From positions 1 through 53,981 of the forward strand of contig NZ_JACBGN010000015.1 of the NCBI RefSeq assembly GCF_013401435.1: a DNA stretch of 53,981 nucleotides. Direction: 5' to 3'. Positions 44,226-51,371 of this stretch are shown piece after piece; the stretch's first letter is position 1, and every line of letters starts with the position of its first letter. The position numbers and the translations under genes were made by a program. The notes under the pieces were generated by a model that saw only the letters and a program-made list of their open reading frames with translations, had not been told where the DNA came from and did no database searches. The DNA comes from Streptomyces sp. BR123. Lineage in GTDB: Bacteria; Actinomycetota; Actinomycetes; Streptomycetales; Streptomycetaceae.

Positions 44226-44648
44226 TTGAGTTCGATGAGCCAGGCGGCACAGAACCTGAACTGGTTGATCACCAACTTCGTGGACAACACCCCCGGGGTG
44301 TCCCACACGGTGGTGGTCTCCGCCGACGGCCTCCTTCTGGCGATGTCCGATGGATTCCCGCGCGACCGCGCGGATCAGCTGGCGGCCGTGGCCTCCGGTC
44401 TGACCTCGCTGACCGCCGGAGCCTCCCGCATCTTCGAGGGCGGCGCCGTCAACCAGACCGTCGTCGAGATGGACCGGGGATTCCTCTTCCTCATGTCCAT
44501 CAGCGACGGCTCCTCGCTCGCGGTGCTCGCGCACCCCGAGTGCGACATCGGTCTCGTCGGCTACGAGATGGCCCTCCTCGTGGATCGAGCGGGTACGGTC
44601 CTCACCCCGGACCTGCGCGCCGAACTGCAGGGAAGCCTGCTCATCTGA
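44226..44648 (+). CDS. cvnB1: conservon roadblock/LC7 protein CvnB, first set
   Basis: A 140-aa roadblock/LC7-domain protein (NLNWLITNFVDNTPGVSHTV, then VVSADGLLLAMSDGFPRDRA and FLFLMSISDGSSLAVLA). Such proteins act as GTPase regulators or partners, here for CvnD. The start is TTG 44226, immediately after the cvnA stop TAG and 6 bases after AGGAG; ATG 44235 is the alternative. Nearly identical in DNA to cvnB2: from 44233 to 44638 only one base differs (44372, synonymous). Confidence 0.9.
   Translation: MSSMSQAAQNLNWLITNFVDNTPGVSHTVVVSADGLLLAMSDGFPRDRADQLAAVASGLTSLTAGASRIFEGGAVNQTVVEMDRGFLFLMSISDGSSLAVLAHPECDIGLVGYEMALLVDRAGTVLTPDLRAELQGSLLI
44233..44638. repeat. cvnB identity block, copy 1
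   Basis: 406 bases matching 49243-49648 with a single mismatch (G at 44372, A at 49382, third codon position). Similarity stops abruptly at both ends, two bases before the internal ATG and three codons before the stop. Confidence 0.95.
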
Positions 44649-44657
44649 CCGACCATT

Positions 44658-44686
44658 CCCCGGCCGGACGGTACTTCCGGCCGGGG
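44658..44686 (+). terminator. hairpin between cvnB1 and cvnC1
   Basis: CCCCGGCCGG pairs perfectly with CCGGCCGGGG (44658-44667 with 44677-44686), loop 9 bases, no U-run. Its place 9 bases after the cvnB stop suggests an internal attenuator or mRNA-end stabiliser. A TACAGT at 44732-44737 could be an internal -10 box. Confidence 0.45.
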
Positions 44687-44799
44687 GAGCGGGGCCCCGC
44701 CCCAGTGCCCAGTACCACCGCCAGGCCGTCATACAGTCCCCCCCACCGGCCGCCCCGTCAGACGGCACGCTGACCACTGCTGTCCAGCCCGGAGGATCA

Positions 44800-45195
44800 A
44801 TGACCCCGCCCCCCGCCTATTCCGATGCGTACGACGATTCGTCGTACTCGGAGGGCGACCAGCCGCTCGTGCGCCCGTACGCCATGACCGGCGGTCGGAC
44901 TCGGCCGCGCTACCAGCTCGCCATCGAGGCACTGGTCAGCACCACCGCCGATCCGATGCACCTGTCCGGCCTGCTGCCCGAGCACCAGCGCATCTGCACG
45001 CTGTGCCGCGAGGTCAAGTCGGTCGCGGAAGTCTCCGCGCTGCTGTCCATGCCGCTCGGTGTGGCCCGGATCCTCGTGGCCGACCTGGCAGAGGCCGGCA
45101 TGGTGGCCATCCACCAGCCGGGCAACGGAGAGGCCGGCGGCACGCCGGACGTGACACTGCTCGAAAGGGTGCTCAGTGGACTTCGCAAGCTCTAA
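44800..45195 (+). CDS. cvnC1: conservon DUF742 protein CvnC, first set
   Basis: A 131-aa DUF742 protein. A short acidic N-terminus precedes PLVRPYAMTGGRTRPRYQLA, EHQRICTLCREVKSVAEVSA and LLSMPLGVARILVADLAEAG, a winged-helix-like fold. CvnC proteins are cytoplasmic partners in the conservon complex. Start ATG 44800 follows GGAGG. The last 20 bases overlap cvnD1, so translation is coupled. It is clearly diverged from CvnC2, which has a longer N-terminus. Confidence 0.92.
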   Translation: MTPPPAYSDAYDDSSYSEGDQPLVRPYAMTGGRTRPRYQLAIEALVSTTADPMHLSGLLPEHQRICTLCREVKSVAEVSALLSMPLGVARILVADLAEAGMVAIHQPGNGEAGGTPDVTLLERVLSGLRKL

Positions 45196-45751
45196 CGGCG
45201 GAGCGGCTCGCTCCACCACCTCCGCGAAGATCGTGGTGGCGGGCGGCTTCGGCGTGGGCAAGACCACGTTCGTCGGCGCGGTCTCCGAGATCAACCCGCT
45301 GCGCACCGAAGCCGTGATGACCAGCGCCTCCGCCGGCATCGACGACCTCACCCACACCGGGGACAAGACGACGACCACCGTCGCCATGGACTTCGGCCGC
45401 ATCACCCTGGACCAGGACCTCATCCTCTACCTGTTCGGCACCCCCGGACAGGACCGGTTCTGGTTCATGTGGGACGACCTCGTCCGCGGCGCCATCGGCG
45501 CCGTCGTCCTCGTCGACACCCGCCGCCTCGCCGACTGCTTCCCCGCCGTCGACTACTTCGAGAACAGCGGACTGCCCTTCGTCATCGCCCTCAACGGCTT
45601 CGACGGACACCAGCCCTACACCCCCGAAGAAGTCCGCGAGGCACTCCAGATCGGCCCGGACGCCCCCATCATCACCACCGACGCCCGCCACCGGGCCGAC
45701 GCCAAGAGCGCGCTCATCACCCTGGTCGAGCACGCCCTCATGGCACGGCTG
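45151..45751. repeat. cvnD identity block, copy 1
   Basis: 601 bases identical by eye, wobble positions included, to 50265-50865. The block begins 25 bases before the cvnD start, within the end of cvnC, and ends two codons before the stop. Outside it the two sets diverge at once. Confidence 0.93.
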
Positions 45752-45757
45752 AAGTAA
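45176..45757 (+). CDS. cvnD1: conservon GTPase-like protein CvnD, first set
   Basis: A 193-aa P-loop protein. G1 GGFGVGKTT at 23-31, the G3-like FGTPGQDRFWFMWDDLVRGA and VVLVDTRRLADCFPAVDYFE are clear. The G4 NKxD reads NGFD (ALNGFDGHQPY), so base specificity is not obvious, although related CvnD proteins bind GTP. Start GTG 45176 lies inside cvnC1. CvnD1 differs from CvnD2 only at the last residue (Lys versus Arg). Confidence 0.93.
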   Translation: MDFASSNGGAARSTTSAKIVVAGGFGVGKTTFVGAVSEINPLRTEAVMTSASAGIDDLTHTGDKTTTTVAMDFGRITLDQDLILYLFGTPGQDRFWFMWDDLVRGAIGAVVLVDTRRLADCFPAVDYFENSGLPFVIALNGFDGHQPYTPEEVREALQIGPDAPIITTDARHRADAKSALITLVEHALMARLK

Positions 45758-45783
45758 CCGGGCCTGTCGTGCGGACCGGGAAG

Positions 45784-45815
45784 GGGCGGGCTGTGTCATA
45801 CGACACGGCCCGCCC
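45784..45815 (+). terminator. terminator after the first conservon
   Basis: A 14-bp stem with one G-T pair (45784-45797 with 45802-45815) and loop ATAC, 26 bases beyond the cvnD1 stop, followed by TTCTCGTT. The two conservons are therefore separate transcripts. Confidence 0.8.
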
Positions 45816-45992
45816 TTCTCGTTCATAACGTTTCGACAGAGAATTGCCCCCGGACCTGCACACCGCGCGTTCGGGCGGTACCGCTGCGCGTACATGCGGC
45901 CCCGTTTTTGCCGCCGCTCGCTCTTTATGTCCGTTTTACGTGTGTCGAAGGTCTCGGGGACCGGCCGGAACCAACTGTTTGGAACACGGCCC

Positions 45993-46025
45993 TTGACCGT
46001 GCTGGAATTCAACCAACTAGCTAGT
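45993..46025 (+). promoter_or_regulatory. candidate promoter of the second conservon
   Basis: TTGACC (45993-45998) is followed after 19 bases by TAGCTA (46018-46023), inside a perfect palindrome ACTAGCTAGT (46016-46025). The spacing is longer than ideal. The start codon of cvnA2 is 29 bases beyond. Confidence 0.35.
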
Positions 46026-46051
46026 AGCACCGCCGAGAGGTTGTTGGTCGA

Positions 46052-49000
46052 GTGAGGCGAAGCAACTCGAGCCCCGTGGATGAATCCGCGCGCGGCAACT
46101 TCACCCCGCCGCAGCGCGCGGCCGCGCCGCCCGTCGACGCGCCCGCGGAACCGGCGCCGAAGAGCGGCAGCACCAGCAGGTTCTCGCCCCGCAACTGGCG
46201 TGTGGCGACCCGTCTGAACGCCATCCTGCTCGTACCGGTCCTCGTCGGCCTGGTCATGGGCGGCTTCCAGGTGAAGGGGTCCCTCGACACCTGGAACGAG
46301 GCCAAGGACGCCGAGAAGACCGCCCGCATCGTCCAGGCGGCGGCGGAATACGGCCAGGCGCTGCTCAACGAGCGCGACCTCACGGCCGAGCCGCTGCTGA
46401 AGGGCGACACGGGCAACCCCGCGGTCACGAAGGCCTACGACGCCACCAACGAGGCGAAGGCGAAATTCGCCGAGGCCGTCAAGGACCTGCCGAAGAACCA
46501 GGGTCTGGAGCGGCGCCTGCAGCTCTTCCGCCAGGAGGAGCCCAAGCTGTCCACGGTCCGTCAGACGGCCTTCAAGGCCCCCGAGTCGGCGAAGAAGAAC
46601 CCACCCACCCAGTTGGGTCCCATCCCGACCGAGGACGGCTACCTCCTCGTCCAGCACTACCTGATGCAGTTCTCCAACGAACTGGGGCTGGGCACCGGCA
46701 ACGTGACCAGCTACGGGCGCATGGTCTACGCGATCGAGCTGGCCAAGGCCGCCGAATCGCTCCAGCGCTCCATCGGCATGCACCTGCTGGTCCGCCCGAA
46801 CCCCGACGAAGAGGTCCGCAAGGCCCAGCTGGTCGCCTTCTCCTCCTACGCCTACCTCGAGGAGATCGCGGTCGGCGAGTACATCGCCGCGGGCACCGCC
46901 GAAGACGTCAACCGCTTCAAAGACGTCATGCAGAAGAAGTCCCAGGACGGGGCCGCGAAGCTCGCCGCGGCGAAGGCGCAGGCGGAGCAGAACGGCACCA
47001 CGTTCACGACCCCGCCCACGGTCAACGGCTCGGTGCTCACGGGCATGACCGATGCGATAGCCCGCGGCGACAAGCCCGCCGCCCTGGCGAAGATCGGCGT
47101 CACGCCGGCCGCCTGGCAGGCCGGTGCCACCGCCAAGTTCGAGGGCTACGCCGAGATCGAGAAGGATCTCCTCGACAAGGCCGTCAAGGACGCCGTCGCG
47201 GTCTCCGACGACGCCCGCAACGTCGCCATCTGGACCGGCGCCGCGGTGGTCGTGGCCCTGCTCGCCGCGTTCATCCTGGCCGCCATGGTCGCCCGCCAGA
47301 TGAGCCGCTCGATGCGCCGCCTGCGCGCCGCTGCCTTCGACGTCGCCGAGCAGCGCCTGCCGATGCTCGTCGACCAGCTCTCGCGGACCGACCCGGGCAA
47401 GGTCGAAACCCGCGTCGCGCCGATCCCGATCGACTCCCGGGACGAGATCGGCGAGGTCGCCCGCGCCTTCGACCAGGTCCACCGGGAGGCCGTCCGGCTC
47501 GCCGCCGAGCAGGCGCTCCTGCGAGGGAACGTCAACGCGATCTTCACGAACCTCTCCATGCGCAACCAGTCGCTGATCGAGGGCCAGCTGACCCTGATCA
47601 CCGAGCTGGAGAACAACGAGGCCGACCCGGACCAGCTGGAGAACCTCTTCCGCCTGGACCACCTGGCCACCCGTATGCGCCGCAACGGCGAGAACCTCCT
47701 CATCCTCGCGGGCGAGGAGCCGGGCCGCCGCTGGGACCAGCCGGTGCCCCTCGTCGACGTGCTGCGCGCCGCCTCCTCCGAGGTGGAGCAGTACGAGCGC
47801 ATCGAGCTCTCGAACGTCTCCGAGGCCGAGATCCACGGCCAGGCCGTGACCGACCTCGTGCACCTGCTCGCCGAGCTGCTGGAGAACGCCACCACGTTCT
47901 CCTCGCCGCAGACCAAGGTCCGCGTCAACGCCACGCGTCTGCCGGACAGCCGCGTCATGGTCGAGATCCACGACAAGGGCATCGGCCTGACCGCCGAGGA
48001 CTTCGCGGACATCAACCACAAGCTGGCCAACCCGCCGACCGTGGACGCCGCGATCTCGCAGCGCATGGGCCTCTTCGTGGTCGGCCGCCTGGCGGACCGG
48101 CACAACATCCGCGTCCAGCTGCGTCCCTCGGGCGAGGCGGCCGGTACGACGTCGCTCATCATGCTCCCGGACGCGATCACCCACGGTGGCGGTGGCGAGG
48201 GCATCCCGGACGACGAGTTCACCGTCTCCTCGATGATCCCGCAGCAGCACGTCCAGCAGGCCGCGCCGATGCGCACGGCCGCCGAACTCGGCTTCGACGA
48301 CTCCCGCTACGACGGTCAGGATGCCGAAGGCGGCCTGGACGCGGTCGGCCGCTCCCTCGGCCAGCAGGACCGCCGAGCGGCGCTGGAGGCGCAGCTGCAC
48401 CAGCCGCAGGCCCCGGCCGGCGACCACGCTGCGCAGCAGGAGTATGCGGAACCGCAGCCGGAGCACGGCTACCAGTCGTACCCGGAGTTCGAGCAGCAGC
48501 CCGCGCAGGGCTATGACGCCTCGTACGACGAGCAGCAGGCCCACGCGGACCAGCAGGGCCACGGGGCCTACCCGCAGCAGGACTACCCCTATGCGGAAGC
48601 GGGTTACCACCAGCCTCAGCAGGACGTGCAGGGCTACGACAACGGCTACGCTGCCCAGTCGCAGCATGCGGCGTGGCCCGAGCAGAACACGTACTCCGAT
48701 GGCTACCAGCAGCAGTACGGGACTGAATCGGAACCCCCGGTCGCTCCCGAACCCGCCGCGGACCGCGTAGGCTTCGATCGTCCGGGCGCCGCTGCCGACG
48801 CCGGTCACCACATGACCGGTGCGGGCCTGCCGCGCCGCGGCAGCCAGCAGCAGCGGCAGCCGGCGCAGCAGGAAGCGGAGTCCCCCGGATCCCTCTTCGA
48901 GCAGCGGTCGCCGCGACAGCAGCAGCCGGCCGCGGCGGAGCAGGGCGAGGCGGGCGGTGACGCCTGGCGCTCGAAGAACGACGAGCGCTGGTCGGCGGCC

Positions 49001-49234
49001 GGAAAGCTCCGTGAGCCGAAGGCGGGCGGGGTCACCGCGTCCGGTCTGCCTCGGCGGGTGCCCAAGGCCAACCTGGTCGAAGGTTCTGCGGAGACGACTC
49101 CGCAGAACGGCCCCCAGGTCTCCCGGGCTCCGGAGGACGTGCGCGGCAGGTTGAGCAACCTGCGGCGCGGTGTCCAGCAGGGCCGGAGCGCGGGTACTGA
49201 GCAGTCAAGTAACAGCTATGACCAGGAGCGTTAG
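46052..49234 (+). CDS. cvnA2: conservon sensor CvnA, second set
   Basis: A 1060-aa paralogue of CvnA1 with the same plan: TM1 (about 55-72), helical NIT-type sensor, TM2 (about 390-410), HAMP, DHLATRMRRNGENLLILAG and N box HLLAELLENATTFSSPQ (about 610). Its tail (about 730-990) is Gln/Tyr-rich instead of Gly/Pro-rich. The same C-terminal motif (SRAPEDVRGRLSNLRRGVQQ) follows. Kinase core and sensor differ widely from CvnA1, which implies different input signals. Start GTG 46052 after GAGAGG, at slightly long spacing. Confidence 0.92.
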   Translation: MRRSNSSPVDESARGNFTPPQRAAAPPVDAPAEPAPKSGSTSRFSPRNWRVATRLNAILLVPVLVGLVMGGFQVKGSLDTWNEAKDAEKTARIVQAAAEYGQALLNERDLTAEPLLKGDTGNPAVTKAYDATNEAKAKFAEAVKDLPKNQGLERRLQLFRQEEPKLSTVRQTAFKAPESAKKNPPTQLGPIPTEDGYLLVQHYLMQFSNELGLGTGNVTSYGRMVYAIELAKAAESLQRSIGMHLLVRPNPDEEVRKAQLVAFSSYAYLEEIAVGEYIAAGTAEDVNRFKDVMQKKSQDGAAKLAAAKAQAEQNGTTFTTPPTVNGSVLTGMTDAIARGDKPAALAKIGVTPAAWQAGATAKFEGYAEIEKDLLDKAVKDAVAVSDDARNVAIWTGAAVVVALLAAFILAAMVARQMSRSMRRLRAAAFDVAEQRLPMLVDQLSRTDPGKVETRVAPIPIDSRDEIGEVARAFDQVHREAVRLAAEQALLRGNVNAIFTNLSMRNQSLIEGQLTLITELENNEADPDQLENLFRLDHLATRMRRNGENLLILAGEEPGRRWDQPVPLVDVLRAASSEVEQYERIELSNVSEAEIHGQAVTDLVHLLAELLENATTFSSPQTKVRVNATRLPDSRVMVEIHDKGIGLTAEDFADINHKLANPPTVDAAISQRMGLFVVGRLADRHNIRVQLRPSGEAAGTTSLIMLPDAITHGGGGEGIPDDEFTVSSMIPQQHVQQAAPMRTAAELGFDDSRYDGQDAEGGLDAVGRSLGQQDRRAALEAQLHQPQAPAGDHAAQQEYAEPQPEHGYQSYPEFEQQPAQGYDASYDEQQAHADQQGHGAYPQQDYPYAEAGYHQPQQDVQGYDNGYAAQSQHAAWPEQNTYSDGYQQQYGTESEPPVAPEPAADRVGFDRPGAAADAGHHMTGAGLPRRGSQQQRQPAQQEAESPGSLFEQRSPRQQQPAAAEQGEAGGDAWRSKNDERWSAAGKLREPKAGGVTASGLPRRVPKANLVEGSAETTPQNGPQVSRAPEDVRGRLSNLRRGVQQGRSAGTEQSSNSYDQER

Positions 49235-49235
49235 T

Positions 49236-49658
49236 GTGAGCCCGATGAGCCAGGCGGCACAGAACCTGAACTGGTTGATCACCAACTTCGTGGACAACAC
49301 CCCCGGGGTGTCCCACACGGTGGTGGTCTCCGCCGACGGCCTCCTTCTGGCGATGTCCGATGGATTCCCGCGCGACCGCGCAGATCAGCTGGCGGCCGTG
49401 GCCTCCGGTCTGACCTCGCTGACCGCCGGAGCCTCCCGCATCTTCGAGGGCGGCGCCGTCAACCAGACCGTCGTCGAGATGGACCGGGGATTCCTCTTCC
49501 TCATGTCCATCAGCGACGGCTCCTCGCTCGCGGTGCTCGCGCACCCCGAGTGCGACATCGGTCTCGTCGGCTACGAGATGGCCCTCCTCGTGGATCGAGC
49601 GGGTACGGTCCTCACCCCGGACCTGCGCGCCGAACTGCAGGGAAGCCTTCTGAACTAG
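49236..49658 (+). CDS. cvnB2: conservon roadblock/LC7 protein CvnB, second set
   Basis: A 140-aa roadblock/LC7 protein. Start is GTG 49236, one base after the cvnA2 stop and 7 bases after AGGAG. The protein differs from CvnB1 only in the first three and last few residues. The DNA block 49243-49648 is the second cvnB copy. Confidence 0.92.
   Translation: MSPMSQAAQNLNWLITNFVDNTPGVSHTVVVSADGLLLAMSDGFPRDRADQLAAVASGLTSLTAGASRIFEGGAVNQTVVEMDRGFLFLMSISDGSSLAVLAHPECDIGLVGYEMALLVDRAGTVLTPDLRAELQGSLLN
49243..49648. repeat. cvnB identity block, copy 2
   Basis: Matches 44233-44638 at 405 of 406 bases, offset 5010. Confidence 0.95.
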
Positions 49659-49677
49659 CAAACAGGCAGTGCGTTTC

Positions 49678-49707
49678 GCGCCATCGCACCGTAGGGTGCG
49701 GTGGCGC
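49678..49707 (+). terminator. hairpin between cvnB2 and cvnC2
   Basis: GCGCCATCGCACC pairs with GGTGCGGTGGCGC (49678-49690 with 49695-49707) with one G-T pair and a 4-base loop. Same place as the cvnB1-cvnC1 hairpin but unrelated sequence. Confidence 0.5.
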
Positions 49708-49751
49708 GGTTCCACAGGGAGTACTGCGTTCTTGGAGTCGGAGGAGGAGAC

Positions 49752-50309
49752 GTGACAACACCCGGAGGACATCCTTATGGCGGCGCTCAGCAGCCGCAGG
49801 GTGGGCACGACCAGAACCGCTTCAACTTCCCCTCCGCACCAAGCCGGACCGTGCCGGAGCAGGCTCCCTACCAGCAACAGCCATACGGACAGCCCCAGCA
49901 TCAGGTGCCCCAGCGACCTCCGCAGCAGCAGCCCCACCGGGGCGGTCAGCCGCAGGCTCCCAAGGCCCACAACCCGCTGGTGCGTCCGTACGCGATGACC
50001 GGCGGCCGTACGCGGCCGCGCTACCAGCTCGCCATCGAGGCGCTGGTCAGTACCACGGCAGACCCCGCGCGGCTGCAAGGGCAGTTGCCCGAGCACCAGC
50101 GCATCTGCCGCCTGTGCCTGGAGATCAAATCCGTTGCGGAGATCTCGGCACTTCTCTCCATTCCTCTTGGTGTCGCCCGCATTCTCGTCGCCGACCTGGC
50201 GGAGGCGGGCCTTGTCGCCATTCACCAGCCCGGCGGCGACGAATCCGCCGGTGGCCAGCCAGATGTGACACTGCTCGAAAGGGTGCTCAGTGGACTTCGC
50301 AAGCTCTAA
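49752..50309 (+). CDS. cvnC2: conservon DUF742 protein CvnC, second set
   Basis: A 185-aa DUF742 protein. Residues 1-75 are a Gln/Pro/Gly-rich disordered extension absent from CvnC1. The DUF742 domain then reads PLVRPYAMTGGRTRPRYQLA, EHQRICRLCLEIKSVAEISA, LLSIPLGVARILVADLAEAG. Start GTG 49752 with GGAGGAG just upstream. The end overlaps cvnD2 by 20 bases; the last 45 bases belong to the shared block with set one. Confidence 0.92.
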   Translation: MTTPGGHPYGGAQQPQGGHDQNRFNFPSAPSRTVPEQAPYQQQPYGQPQHQVPQRPPQQQPHRGGQPQAPKAHNPLVRPYAMTGGRTRPRYQLAIEALVSTTADPARLQGQLPEHQRICRLCLEIKSVAEISALLSIPLGVARILVADLAEAGLVAIHQPGGDESAGGQPDVTLLERVLSGLRKL

Positions 50310-50865
50310 CGGCGGAGCGGCTCGCTCCACCACCTCCGCGAAGATCGTGGTGGCGGGCGGCTTCGGCGTGGGCAAGACCACGTTCGTCGGCGCGGTCTCC
50401 GAGATCAACCCGCTGCGCACCGAAGCCGTGATGACCAGCGCCTCCGCCGGCATCGACGACCTCACCCACACCGGGGACAAGACGACGACCACCGTCGCCA
50501 TGGACTTCGGCCGCATCACCCTGGACCAGGACCTCATCCTCTACCTGTTCGGCACCCCCGGACAGGACCGGTTCTGGTTCATGTGGGACGACCTCGTCCG
50601 CGGCGCCATCGGCGCCGTCGTCCTCGTCGACACCCGCCGCCTCGCCGACTGCTTCCCCGCCGTCGACTACTTCGAGAACAGCGGACTGCCCTTCGTCATC
50701 GCCCTCAACGGCTTCGACGGACACCAGCCCTACACCCCCGAAGAAGTCCGCGAGGCACTCCAGATCGGCCCGGACGCCCCCATCATCACCACCGACGCCC
50801 GCCACCGGGCCGACGCCAAGAGCGCGCTCATCACCCTGGTCGAGCACGCCCTCATGGCACGGCTG
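50265..50865. repeat. cvnD identity block, copy 2
   Basis: Identical by eye over 601 bases to 45151-45751, offset 5114. Confidence 0.93.
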
Positions 50866-50871
50866 CGGTAG
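50290..50871 (+). CDS. cvnD2: conservon GTPase-like protein CvnD, second set
   Basis: A 193-aa P-loop protein identical to CvnD1 except Arg for Lys at the last residue. G1 GGFGVGKTT (23-31), FGTPGQDRFWFMW, NGFD in place of NKxD. GTG start inside cvnC2. With identical products, CvnD1 and CvnD2 could serve either sensor interchangeably. Confidence 0.93.
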   Translation: MDFASSNGGAARSTTSAKIVVAGGFGVGKTTFVGAVSEINPLRTEAVMTSASAGIDDLTHTGDKTTTTVAMDFGRITLDQDLILYLFGTPGQDRFWFMWDDLVRGAIGAVVLVDTRRLADCFPAVDYFENSGLPFVIALNGFDGHQPYTPEEVREALQIGPDAPIITTDARHRADAKSALITLVEHALMARLR

Positions 50872-50891
50872 CACCGCGCAGCGCGTACGCG

Positions 50892-50922
50892 AAGGCCCCG
50901 TGTCCCGTGGACACGGGGCCTT
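50892..50922 (+). terminator. terminator after the second conservon
   Basis: AAGGCCCCGTGTCC pairs with its full complement (50892-50905 with 50909-50922), loop 3, then TCCCGTT. Confidence 0.87.
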
Positions 50923-51079
50923 TCCCGTTCCCGCCGTAGGCGGCCTCCTGAGGGCCTGGTACGGCTTCGATGGCCCTTTGACCCAGCCGGGGGCCGGGAA
51001 GCCCGCAGAGGGGCTCTCAGCCGCCCCTGCAGCCCCGGAGGCACCCGTGGGGCCCTGTGCAGGCCCCGGACATGCGTCG

Positions 51080-51123
51080 CCCCGCACCCCGGGCCCGGGA
51101 CGGAGTCCGGGGAGGGTGCGGGG
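51080..51123 (-). terminator. accB-accE terminator
   Basis: CCCCGCACCC (51080-51089) pairs with GGGTGCGGGG (51114-51123) and an inner GGAC/GTCC pairing shortens the loop. It is 22 bases beyond the accE stop on the minus strand. Confidence 0.65.
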
Positions 51124-51144
51124 CCTGACGAAGGCAGCTGCGGG

Positions 51145-51348
51145 TCAGCCCTGCCAGCTGTGCGGGGCGCGGAAGCCACGGGCGCGCTCCAGGCGGCGCC
51201 ATCCGGCCTGGGTGCCGATGCGGTGCGTCGGGCGGGCTTCCGGCGCGGCGGCGGCGCGGGCGAGCAGGATCGCGGTGATCGCGGCCAGCTCCTCCGGCTC
51301 GGCGTTGCCCTTCTCGACGCGCAGCAGGGTGTCGGCAGTGTTGCTCAT
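51145..51348 (-). CDS. accE: acyl-CoA carboxylase epsilon subunit
   Basis: A 67-aa protein of the actinobacterial epsilon family: LLRVEKGNAEPEELAAITAI, then a flexible linker, and the C-terminal aromatic block WRRLERARGFRAPHSWQG. It binds the biotinylated alpha-beta carboxylase complex and raises activity. Start ATG 51348 after AAGGAG at about 12 bases; it begins 23 bases after the accB stop. Pairing with accB on the same strand fits AccE. Confidence 0.92.
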   Translation of the reverse strand: MSNTADTLLRVEKGNAEPEELAAITAILLARAAAAPEARPTHRIGTQAGWRRLERARGFRAPHSWQG

Positions 51349-51371
51349 GGGTGGCAGGTCTCCTTCGCTCG

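Noticed and set aside
40641..44777. 1378-aa minus-strand frame opposite cvnA1 and cvnB1
   Set aside because: Antisense of a confident gene; made of Arg/Gly/Leu/Val runs without domains.
45173..48811. 1212-aa minus-strand frame opposite cvnD1 and cvnA2
   Set aside because: Antisense shadow spanning two separate plus-strand transcripts; no start signal.
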